Source of the DNA: Anomaloglossus baeobatrachus
Taxonomy: Eukaryota; Chordata; Amphibia; Anura; Aromobatidae
Assembly (NCBI RefSeq): GCF_048569485.1
Contig: NC_134357.1
Coordinates: 112,728,244 to 112,792,243, forward strand
DNA: 64,000 nucleotides
Direction of reading: 5' to 3'
The notes beneath the pieces are model-generated. The model did not search any database and was not told the origin of the DNA. It saw only the letters and a program-made list of their open reading frames with translations. A program made the translations under genes and the position numbers. Each line of letters opens with the position of its first letter. Positions within the stretch are counted from its first letter, which is position 1. Of this stretch, positions 35,521-44,645 are shown in pieces.

Positions 35521-36319
35521 GGACAGGAGGGTACAGTGGCAGGGTTGTGGGTCTCTGGGTAGAGGAATGGAAGCCTGCCTTTCTATCCCTCCTAATGGGG
35601 AAATGCAGCGAGGAAATCCCTGACCTTAGCTACACAGACGCTGTCATCTTGTGTAGCTGTTAAACTCTGTTTTCAGGACCTGTCACCTATGGCTCTGACC
35701 CTGCCGGTATGATTCCTTAAAAGGACTGATAGAAAGTGCTATCCCTAAGCTGTCCAGCGCTGTGTATGGAGCATAATACAGCTGTATCGGCGATAGGAGC
35801 TGCGCCAGTGATGTCTGACACCAAGGACGCAGAAGGCAGATAATGGCGTGCTGGAGGAAAATGTCCGGTTTTATAATGCAGGGACATGTGACATGGACAT
35901 CCTATCACACATGCCGTTGCTTCTCTGGCTAAAAGTACACTAAGCTGTGTGTGTGTCTGGGATTGGCTGACATGCTTGCCCACCCCACTACACGCGCGCG
36001 CTTAGGGAAGGAAGACAAGGGAAAAAAAAAAAAAATGGCGATCGCCATTATCCAAACAGCAGTGATCTGAATGCGCTGTTCCCGCACACTATACACTGAA
36101 ATGTCATAATAGTGTGAGTCACAGAGTGACTTACACTATTACAGCGGAAAGCCAGCTATGAATTAGCTGTTTTTTTTGCTGCTAGAACCATTCTCGAATG
36201 TATCTAGAACTATCGAGCTTTTGCAAAAAGCTCGAGTTCTAGTTCGATCTAGAACAGCCCCCAAAATCACACGAGCCTCGAACTGGAGAACCTCGAACCT
36301 CGAACCGCGCTCAACTCTA
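35521..36319. other. Right terminal region of the giant hAT
   Basis: After the array come sequence related to the left flank of the array (35572-35636), a unique stretch, a short poly-A (about 36019-36034) and the subterminal region with inverted AGCTCGAGTTC / GAACTAGAACTCGAGCT words (36210-36255), ending CTCAACTCTA. No gene is seen. Confidence 0.6.
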
Positions 36320-36327
36320 GTCAGGAG

Positions 36328-37142
36328 CCGGGAGATCACATCAGTAATAGAGGGAGAGAGAGAAGCCAAGAGTAAGTTACCAAGAAGTCGCGTGACGTAC
36401 CAGGAAGAGCACGGACCCTGGGGTCAGAATACAAGCCGAAGTTGGTAGCCACGATGACATGTCAGGTACATGGGAGAGAGTGGAGCCGGGGGTCAGGAAC
36501 AAGTCGAAGGTCAGGGAAGTAGGGAGTCAAGACGGAGTAGGGAAGGAGACAGGATGGGGTACGAGGAACTAGGAAGCGGGACAAGATCAGGTCAGTCACT
36601 TACGGAAACCAGAGACGTGAACTGCTATACAGCACCTATCACTAGCGGTGTTCCGGGTGAACTGAATCCTGGATAAAGCAAAGCCATACCGTGAAAGGAG
36701 GCTTCAAAGAACAGACCCCTCCCACACCCACACCACACAGTACTTAGACCGGTAACAACAAATTCACTGGAGGAAAATATGAGGCCCAGTACAGGCTCTG
36801 CAGGAGAGCAGAGCACCACTCATCAGAATCATGACAAAACCACAAGCTCGCTTCACTGCATGATGTGTGCAGGCACCCCAGGAAAGGCCATTCACAGTCT
36901 CTGAATGGCTCTCACTGGGGTTAAAACAAGATTTTCGGATGTACTATGTTAAAAAAAACCCAACCTGCTCACCTTCCCCCGGAAATGCTATGTTTATGGC
37001 TGGCTGGATGTGAGTGGACAACCAAACTGACCAATCATTGCCTTCCATTATACTCGTTACTTGTGTTGAGCACTTTCAGAGCGTCTAACCTATTCGGCTC
37101 AAGTAACGAGCACCTGAGCATTTTAGTGCTCATCCATCTCTA
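36328..37142. repeat. Remainder of the split hAT-like element
   Basis: The purine-rich block 36328-36600 (repeated GTCAGGAAC / GAGTCAAG words) continues the sequence interrupted at 21660. The last 110 bp have the hAT-like CTCGTTAC/GTAACGAG inverted words and end CATCCATCTCTA. It may contain an older insert that I cannot delimit. Confidence 0.5.
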
Positions 37143-37150
37143 AATATAAT

Positions 37151-37474
37151 ATAATTTAAAAAAATTCTGTATCAATACGTGACAGTTTTAAAAAAAATAT
37201 TCCTTTTCATCATGCAATAAATAAAACCATAATATCCTATTAAAAAGTTTTTCGGGTGAAAATGGTTTTGATCTGTAGCTATCGTGTTATAGAGAAGGAG
37301 GAGTTTATTTTTATGGGAAATGTTCCAGTAAAACTTGCATTTTAGTCTTTGAAATCCTTGGTGTTTATCTGCATGAGTCCAGTGGGCAGTCTTATTTAGT
37401 GACTAACAACATTCCCTGTATGACTGTGCATGCAGATATACCTATCAATCACTAGCAGTACTGCCCACTAGACT
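37151..37474. other. AT-rich spacer with a small hairpin
   Basis: GAGTCCAGTGGGCAGT (about 37376) and ACTGCCCACTAGACTC (about 37460) form an inverted pair just outside the Tc1 left end, so the Tc1 may have landed in a small inverted-repeat element. Nothing else is recognised. Confidence 0.4.
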
Positions 37475-38121
37475 CAAAGAGTGCCTTGAAAAAGTATTCA
37501 TATCCTGTAAACTTTTCCACATTTTTTCATGTTCCACCCACAAACAATGTATTTATTGGGATTTATGGGATATACCAACGCAACACTTTGTTTTCTAAAT
37601 ATTTGAACTATATAAATCTAAAAATTGTGATGTGCCTTTGTATTCAACCCCCTGCAGTCTGTAACTCCTAAATATAACTCTGAGTGACCAATTGGCCTCC
37701 AGAAGTCAGCTAATTAGTAAAGTGAGTCCACATGTGTGTAATTTCTCAGTTTAACTACAGCTGTACTGTGAAGGCCTCAGAGGTTTATTTGAAAACATTA
37801 GAAATCAAACAGCAACATGAAAACCAAGGAACACACCAGGCAGATCAGGGATGCAGTTGTGGAGAAGAGTAATGCAGGGTTAGATTATAAAAAAAGTAGC
37901 GCAAGCTCTGAACATCCCACAGAACACTGTTCAATCCATCATCCAAAACTGGAATGTTTACGGCACAACTGCAAACTTACATGGCTGTCCAGCTAAACTG
38001 GCATCCCAAGCAAGGAGAGCACTAATTACTGTAGATATGCTGCTCATGGTAACTATGGAGGAGTTGAAGAGATCCATAGCTCAGGTAGGAGAATCTGTCT
38101 ACAGGACAACTCCGAGTATTA

Positions 38122-39052
38122 GAGCTCGCTCAAACAGCGTCTAACACTGCTAAGTAGTGATGGGCGAACCCCCCGATGTTCGATGTTTGGGAGACTCGCC
38201 TGAACGTTTTGTAAAGTTCTAGTTCGGGTTTTGAAATAACACGAACTTGCGTCCGAACGCCGAACATGGACTATGCAATCATGGCGCACCAGGACCTTTG
38301 ATGACGTCATACTCACATGACCAGTCTGTAACCAATGAAGTAATACAACATTCACACGTGACTGGTCATATGGGTATGACGTCACGGAAAGTCCTGTAAC
38401 TCAGTGCTGGTTACCGGGCGGCACAGCAATGATCGGACGGACACAGAAGTGGCGGGAGACAGAGTCTGCAGGATGCGTCGCTGGACCTGTAAGTATGATC
38501 ATAATGTTTTTTAATAATGTGCTTTTTTTTTACAGTCCCTGGACCTGAACTGGACCCAAACTGTAACATGAGCTTCCCAGGAAAGCTTGTGTTCGGGGTC
38601 GTGTGCACGAACTCCATTTGTTCGGTACGGACCCCGAACTTCACAGTTCAGGTTCGCCCATCCCTACTGTCGAGTACTATCTGATGATTTATCAGATAGC
38701 ACTCAGCACAATGTTTTATTATGGGGCTGTGCCTTTTCTTTCTCATGCCAATTATGCAGTAAAAAAAATCAGCATTCTGCAAATGCATCTGATAACACAC
38801 TTATACAAGTATATGGGTGTATGGTAATCACCAGAGTGCACTCGGATGTCATCTGAGTGTAGTCTGATAAACGCCAACACAGTCAATGGAGAAATTAATT
38901 TCTCGCTCTTCTCCTAAGCTGTGTTCCCATTCTCACAAGAGAATCGGATCACGGTAAAATGATATGTGACTCAGAGTTTGAGTCAAGTGTCATTAACATA
39001 ATCGGGCTGATTCTCTCGCATTAGAGAATATACACTTGTATAAGCAAGCCCC
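38122..39052. mobile_element. TA-flanked element inside the Tc1
   Basis: The left end GAGCTCGCTCAAACA and the inverted right end GGGGCTTGCTTATACA are similar and are flanked by TA (or TAG). The Tc1 text on each side joins to read ...TATTAGTC..., as expected for this Tc1 family, which supports these limits. It is itself interrupted by the hAT MITE at 38155. Superfamily unresolved. Confidence 0.6.
38155..38666. mobile_element. hAT MITE, 512 bp
   Basis: The ends TAGTGATGGGCGAACCC and (inverted) TAGGGATGGGCGAACCTG match. The 8-bp flanks CTGCTAAG and CTGTCGAG agree at five positions and differ only by transitions at the other three, fitting an aged hAT duplication. The interior carries TTCGGG/CCGAAC words shared with the larger hATs. 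Non-coding. Confidence 0.75.
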
Positions 39053-39904
39053 TAGTCGTATACTCTAGAAATCTGGCCTTTATGGAAGAGTGTCAAGAAG
39101 AAAACCATTTTTTAAAGCAATAAGAAGTCCTGCTGGCAGTTTGCAAGAAGTCATGCAGGGGATACAGCTCACATGTGAAAGAAGGTGCTCTGGTCAGATA
39201 AGACCAAAGTAGAATAATTTTGGGGTTAAATGCAAAAATCTATTTGTGGCAGAAAATCAACACTTCATATCACCCCGAAAACACCATCCACACAGTCAAA
39301 CATGGTGGTGCCAGCATCATGCTGTGGGGATGTTTTTCTTCAGCAGGGACAGAGAAGTTGGTCAGAGTTGATGGGAAGATGGATGGAGATACAATGCAAT
39401 CCTGGAGGTAAATCTCTTGGAGGCCGCAAAAGACTTGAGCGTAGTTTCACTTTCCAACAGGAAAACAACCCTAAACATACTACCAGAGCTACAATGGATT
39501 AATTTAGATCAAAACCTATTTATTAGTGATGAGCGAGCATGCTTGTTACTACTCGGTACTCGCACGAGTATCACTGTACTCGGGCTACTCGGCGGGGACC
39601 GAGTAATCTCGCGATACTCGTGCTGTACTCGTGGTCTTCATCCCTGCATGTTGGCGCTCTTTTGAGAGCCAGCCCTCATGCAGGGATTGGCTGGCAGACC
39701 ACTGCAATGCCACAGCCCTGTTAGTTGTGGAATTGCAGTGATTGGCCGGCCCGCACAGCGTGACCGAGCCTTTATACCGGCCGGCGCGCTGTGCTCTGCT
39801 CACAGCCATCCAGACAGTCAGTGCAGGGAGAGTGTCGCTGCTTCAGGGAAAGGTTTGCGGCCCTTTATAGCTATTTCCGTAGCAGGGCTGCAAACAGTGT
39901 GACC

Positions 39905-40125
39905 AAAAGTCCTTCTCAGGACTATTGTAGTTGTATACAGGCAGGCAGGGTATAGCCAGGTCGGAGTACAGTAGCAGAGTCCTTCTCAGGACTATTGTTG
40001 CTGTATACAGGCAGGGTATAGCCAGGTCGGAATACAGGCTGGTGACCAGAAGAGTCCTTGTCAGGACTATTGTAGCAGTATACAGGCAGGCAGGCAGGCA
40101 GGCAGGGTATATAGCCATTCCTAGT
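39905..40125. repeat. Three units of about 70 bp in the hAT 5' region
   Basis: AGTCCTTCTCAGGACTATTG or a close variant recurs near 39909, 39980 and 40052, each followed by GTATACAGGCAGG and GTATAGCC. A GCAG-rich tetranucleotide run (about 40085-40107) sits in the last unit. AGTCCT...AGGACT is itself a small palindrome. Confidence 0.8.
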
Positions 40126-40179
40126 GGTGACCATATACCAGCCTTCATCATATCTGGGGCTGGTGTACACAGTCTAAAA

Positions 40180-41080
40180 CAGTCCAGATAGTGTCAGACT
40201 TCTCAGTAATTGTCGCTCCTAAAAACCTGTTAGGTTCTTAGTGCGTCCGTGCTTGCATTTAAAAACCGCACGTGTGTGCCTGTCGGTGGCAGCGTACAGG
40301 TGCACTTGTGTGCGATTTTACCAAACTATTATATAACGCACAAGTGTAGTGTATAATACACGTCAGTCAGCAGTGGCTGATAGTGTCAGAGTTCTCATTA
40401 ATTTTTGCTCCTAAAACCTGTTAGGTTCTTAGTGCGTCCGTGCTTGCATTTAAAAACCGCACGTGTGTGCCTGTCGGTGGCAGCGTACAGGTGCACTTGT
40501 GTGCGTTTTTACCAAACTATTATATAACGCACAAGTGTAGTGTATAATACACGTCAGTCAGCAGTGGCTGATAGTGTCAGAGTTCTCATTAATTTTTGCT
40601 CCTAAAACCTGTTAGGTTCTTAGTGCGTCCGTGCTTGCATTTAAAAACCGCACGTGTGTGCCTGTCGGTGGCAGCGTACAGGTGCACTTGTGTGCGTTTT
40701 TGCCAAACTATTATATAACGCACAAGTGTAGTGTATAATACACGTCAGTCAGCAGTGGCTGATAGTGTCAGAGTTCTCATTAATTTTTGCTCCTAAAACC
40801 TGTTAGGTTCTTAGTGCGTCCGTGCTTGCATTTAAAAACCGCACGTGTGTGCCTGTCGGTGGCAGCGTACAGGTGCACTTGTGTGCGTTTTTACCAAACT
40901 ATTATATAACGCACAAGTGTAGTGTATAATACACGTCAGTCAGCAGTGGCTGATAGTGTCAGAGTTCTCATTAATTTTTGCTCCTAAAACCTGTTAGGTT
41001 CTTAGTGCGTCCGTGCTTGCATTTAAAAACCGCACGTGTGTGCCTGTCGGTGGCAGCGTACAGGTGCACGATTTGCACAA
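40180..41080. repeat. 191-bp tandem repeats upstream of the hAT transposase
   Basis: CCTGTTAGGTTCTTAGTGCG recurs at 40226, 40417, 40608, 40799 and 40990, exactly 191 bp apart. The first and last copies are partial. Full copies differ by only one or two bases. Each unit holds a short inverted pair, GCACTTGTGTGCG / CGCACAAGTG. The position, between terminus and start codon, suits a promoter or transposase-binding array, but that is inference. Confidence 0.95.
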
Positions 41081-41133
41081 ACTTGGATATAACGCCCAAG
41101 TCTAGTGAATACACGTCAGCACAGCATTGCAAA

Positions 41134-44100
41134 ATGCGCAAGGGCGTTGGCAAGGAACAAGGAAGTGGACGTGATGGTGGTGCAGGCAGAGGCCGAGGTC
41201 GTGGGCAAGCTCTAATTTCGCCACAACAAAGGGCCACATCTAGTCACTCGCACGTCCTGTCCCAAATTCTTGGGGACCGCAGCAGTACACCGCTCTTGAA
41301 CCAAGACCAGTGTCAACAGGTTGCTAGTTGGATAGCGGATAATGCTTCCAGTCAGATTGGCACCACCACAAACACTCTGTCTTCCACACGGTCAAGTGTC
41401 AGTAGCCGTGATACTGCACCGCACATTTCAGAACCTGATCCTCCTTCCTACCACAAGGCTGAGTACACGTCCTCGGACATTAATGATCCCACACTTGGAC
41501 ACTCGGAAGAGCTGTTCACGTTTCCATTCGCACATTCTGGCCTCTCGCCAGCTAATGTTGAAGTGGGTCATGAGGAGATCGTATGTACAGATGGCCAAAT
41601 ATTTGAGCAGCCACGTTCTCACGAAGTTGGCAACGTGTCTCAACAAGGGGTGGACGATGATGAGACACAATTGTCAGGAAGTCAGGAGGAGGAGCAGGGT
41701 GCGGAAGAGGAAGACGACGTGGTGGATGATCCAGTAACTGACCCAACCTGGCAGGAGGATATGCAGAGCGAGGACAGCAGTGCACAGGGGGAGGGAGGCG
41801 TAGCATCCCAACAGGCAGTAAGAAGCAGGGTGGTGGCTCCAGGCAGAAGTCAGGCAACCGTTCCCCGGAACAACAACACGACACAAGGTGCCTGTACAAA
41901 TGTTAGGTCTTCCCGAGTCTGGCAGTTTTTTAAGTTGGCTCCAGATGATTCTAAAAAGGCCATTTGTAACACCTGCCGTGCCAGCATCAGCAGGGGTACC
42001 AAAACTAGCAGCCTGACCACCACCAGCATGATCAGGCACATGTCAGCCAAGCACCCGACTTTGTGGGAAGTACAACAGAGTCGAGGAGCAGTGCTTGCTG
42101 ATGTCACTGCTACGTCTTCGCTGGTTGTGCATGCGAGCCAATCCCCTGTCCATGCTGCCTGCGAACAAGCCTCCTCCGGTCCTGCACCTGCAGTTGTCTA
42201 CGCAGAAATAACACCATCATCAAGCACGTCCTTGTCCCAGCGCAGCGTTCAGTTATCCATTCAGCAAACCTTTGAACGCAGGCGCAAATACACTGCCAAC
42301 ACCCCACATGCCACAGTTCTAAATGCTAACATTTCGCGACTGCTTGCGCTGGAAATGTTGCCTTTTAGGCTGGTGGAGACAGAAGCATTCCGCGACCTGA
42401 TGGCGGCAGCTGTCCCACGTTACTCGGTCCCCAGCCGCCACTATTTCTCCCGGTGTGCCGTCCCCGCGTTGCATAACCACGTGTCACAAAACATCACACG
42501 TGCCCTGAACAACGCTGTTTCACCCAAAGTCCACCTAACCACAGACACGTGGACAAGTGCTTGTGGGCAAGGCCGCTACATCTCGTTGACGGCACACTGG
42601 GTTAATATTGTGGAAGCTGGGACCCAGTCTGAGCGAGGGACGGAACACGTCCTTCCCACACCAAGGTTTGCAGGCCCTACCTCAGTCAGTGTTTCACCCA
42701 CACTCTACAGCTCCGGAATGTCATGCTCTTCAGCCTCCTCCTCCTCCTGCGCATCCTCATCCACTGTACCCTCCACACCAGTCCCAAGCTGGAAGCACTG
42801 CAGCACTGCCTCGGCGAAGCGGCAACAGGCTGTGCTGAAGCTAATCTGCATAGGTGACAAACCCCACAATGCAGAAGAGGTGTGGACAGCTCTGAAACAG
42901 CAGGCAGATAACTGGCTCACACCTCTGAACCTAAAGCCAGGAAAGGTCGTGTGTGACAATGGCCGGAACCTGGTGGCGGCTTTGAGGCGAGGCCAGCTGA
43001 CACATGTTCCATGCGTGGCCCATGTGCTCAACCTCGTGGTTCAGCGGTTTCTAAAGTCATACCCAGAGTTGTCTGATCTGCTGGTAAAAGTTCGCCGCCT
43101 GTCTGCACATTTTCGAAAGTCCTCTACTGCTTCAGCCGGCCTTGCCGGCTTTCAGCGCCGTTTGCATCTTCCGGCTCACAGACTGGTGTGTGATGTCCCC
43201 ACGCGTTGGAATTCAACTCTGCACATGTTGGTCAGGATATGTGAGCAGAAGAGGGCAGTTGTTGAGTACCTGCATCACCTAAGCCGTCGGGAAATGGGTC
43301 AAACTCCACACATAACACCTGAGGAGTGGAGATGGATGTCCGACCTATGTACCATCCTCCAAAACTTTGAGGACTCCACCAAGATGGTGAGTGGTGATGA
43401 CGCCATTATTAGCGTCACCATACCGCTACTCTGCCTTCTAAAATGGTCTCTGCTCAAAACCAAACATGATGCATTGCAGGCGGAGCGCGATGAGTTGCAG
43501 CAAGAAACAGTAGTGGGTGTGGGTGATAACACACAGCCCAGTCTCGTCTCATCACAACGTGCAGTGGAGGACTATGACGAGGAGGAGGATGAAGACATGG
43601 AGCAAATCTCCGGCCAAATTGAGGATATGACATGCACACCAGTCATATCCTCGGTTCAGCGTGGCTGGCCAGAGGACAGGGTAGATGAGGAGGAGAAGGA
43701 GGAGGAGGAGGAGGACAGCATGTTCAGTCATCGTGTTGGTCAGGCTACTGAAGTCCTGGCTGTTAAGAGTCTGGCGCACATGGCTGACTTTATGGTAAGC
43801 TGCCTGTCTCGTGACCCTCGCGTTAAGAACTTCTTGGCCGACAATCATTACTGGTTGGTAACACTGTTAGACCCACGCTACAAGGAGAACTTTATGTCTC
43901 TTATTCCCGAGGCGGAGAGGTCAACCAAAATGCAGCAGTTCTGGAAGGCCATAGTCACGGAAGTAGGCAAAGCATTCCCCTCACAAAACGCTAGCGGCAT
44001 AGGTCAGGAATCAGTGGACAACCAAGGCGTACAGCCGAGAGAGGCACAAGTCCAATCCGCCAGAGGTAGGGGAACAGTCTTTAAGATGTGGGACAGTTTT

Positions 44101-44436
44101 CTCAGCCCCTCACGTACCACAGCCCCTGAGGTGCGGGGTAGTGCCACAAGAAATCCTAAGTTTGCCCAGATGCTCAAGGAGTACCTTGCAGATCGAACAA
44201 CTGTACTCCGACACTCCTCTGTGCCTTACAATTATTGGGTATCCAAGGTGGACACGTGGCATGAATTGGCTCTCTACGCCTTGGAAGTCCTAGCCTGCCC
44301 TGCCGCTAGCGTTTTGTCAGAGCGTGTTTTTAGTGCCGCAGGTGGAATCATTACAGATAAACGCACCCGCCTGTCAACTGAAAATGCTGACAGGCTGACA
44401 ACGTGGAGCCTCCCAATTTTTGGCTGCCCTGCCTAA
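41134..44436 (+). CDS. hAT transposase with BED zinc finger, intact, about 1,100 aa
   Basis: This gene encodes the nuclear enzyme that would bind the element's ends and cut and paste them. I take ATG 41134 as the start (MRKGVGKEQGSGRDGGAGR). The open frame extends back to 40978, but only through the non-coding 191-bp repeat. The N-terminus is low-complexity and acidic. A BED finger lies at about residues 260-310 (VWQFFKLAP, CNTC, then HMSAKH: C-x2-C, H-x4-H). Catalytic landmarks are TTDTWTS (Asp near 471), VVCDNG (Asp near 607) and PCVAHVLNLV (Cys/His motif near 627). The C-terminal hATC dimerisation block has CPAASVLSERVFSAAGG (Glu near 1063). An acidic insert (EEEKEEEEED) sits near 855. No stop or frameshift is seen over 3.3 kb. 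It is longer than most hAT transposases (600-900 aa) and should be catalytically competent if expressed. Confidence 0.93.
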   Translation: MRKGVGKEQGSGRDGGAGRGRGRGQALISPQQRATSSHSHVLSQILGDRSSTPLLNQDQCQQVASWIADNASSQIGTTTNTLSSTRSSVSSRDTAPHISEPDPPSYHKAEYTSSDINDPTLGHSEELFTFPFAHSGLSPANVEVGHEEIVCTDGQIFEQPRSHEVGNVSQQGVDDDETQLSGSQEEEQGAEEEDDVVDDPVTDPTWQEDMQSEDSSAQGEGGVASQQAVRSRVVAPGRSQATVPRNNNTTQGACTNVRSSRVWQFFKLAPDDSKKAICNTCRASISRGTKTSSLTTTSMIRHMSAKHPTLWEVQQSRGAVLADVTATSSLVVHASQSPVHAACEQASSGPAPAVVYAEITPSSSTSLSQRSVQLSIQQTFERRRKYTANTPHATVLNANISRLLALEMLPFRLVETEAFRDLMAAAVPRYSVPSRHYFSRCAVPALHNHVSQNITRALNNAVSPKVHLTTDTWTSACGQGRYISLTAHWVNIVEAGTQSERGTEHVLPTPRFAGPTSVSVSPTLYSSGMSCSSASSSSCASSSTVPSTPVPSWKHCSTASAKRQQAVLKLICIGDKPHNAEEVWTALKQQADNWLTPLNLKPGKVVCDNGRNLVAALRRGQLTHVPCVAHVLNLVVQRFLKSYPELSDLLVKVRRLSAHFRKSSTASAGLAGFQRRLHLPAHRLVCDVPTRWNSTLHMLVRICEQKRAVVEYLHHLSRREMGQTPHITPEEWRWMSDLCTILQNFEDSTKMVSGDDAIISVTIPLLCLLKWSLLKTKHDALQAERDELQQETVVGVGDNTQPSLVSSQRAVEDYDEEEDEDMEQISGQIEDMTCTPVISSVQRGWPEDRVDEEEKEEEEEDSMFSHRVGQATEVLAVKSLAHMADFMVSCLSRDPRVKNFLADNHYWLVTLLDPRYKENFMSLIPEAERSTKMQQFWKAIVTEVGKAFPSQNASGIGQESVDNQGVQPREAQVQSARGRGTVFKMWDSFLSPSRTTAPEVRGSATRNPKFAQMLKEYLADRTTVLRHSSVPYNYWVSKVDTWHELALYALEVLACPAASVLSERVFSAAGGIITDKRTRLSTENADRLTTWSLPIFGCPA

Positions 44437-44645
44437 GGGCTATACTACAATAGACCCACTTCCTTCCAATGGGCACTTCAGGTTTACAGGCCCTCATGCA
44501 CGTCTGTATGCAGGGTCATTGGTGAACCTCCCAATTTTGGACTGCCCTGGCAAAGGAAAATACTACAAAGACTCAGTTCCTCAAAATGGGCACATTAGAC
44601 TCAGAGGCCTTTATGTACGTCTCTTCTCAGGGACATCGGAGTGCC
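44409..44645. repeat. 118-bp tandem duplication over the transposase stop
   Basis: CCTCCCAATTTTTGG occurs at 44409 and, as CCTCCCAATTTTGG, at 44527. The following text is alike for about 115 bp (CTGCCCTG, ACTACAA, GGGCACATTAGA-type words), though diverged. The last residues of the transposase (SLPIFGCPA) come from the first copy. Confidence 0.75.

Larger units (their letters stand above)
21669..36319 (+). mobile_element. Giant 14.65-kb hAT transposon carrying a satellite array
   Basis: The left end is TAGAGATGAGCGAACC and the inverted right end TAGAGTTGAGCGCGG. A perfect 8-bp duplication GTCAGGAG is found at 21661-21668 and 36320-36327. Inside are, in order: a TTCG-rich subterminal region, a displaced transposase C-terminus (22035), three 220-bp repeats, a decayed transposase core (22816-24710), unclassified sequence, a 136-bp satellite (26200-35520) and a terminal region. 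Typical hAT elements are 2-6 kb, so this one is unusually long, mainly because of the array. Confidence 0.92.
21452..37142. mobile_element. hAT-like element split by the giant hAT
   Basis: A perfect 8-bp repeat AATATAAT lies at 21444-21451 and 37143-37150. The ends between these marks are TAATGTTGAGTAAGC and, inverted, TAGAGATGGATGAGCAC, an imperfect hAT-like pair with TACTCG/CTCGTTAC subterminal words. Removing the 14.65-kb insert and its duplication leaves roughly 1.03 kb, so this is a non-autonomous copy. The AT-rich 8-mer could match by chance, hence moderate confidence. Confidence 0.6.

Noticed and set aside
40978-41133. ATG at 40978 as the start of the hAT transposase
   Set aside because: It would translate part of the 191-bp tandem repeat; the ATG at 41134 begins non-repeat sequence with a plausible basic N-terminus.
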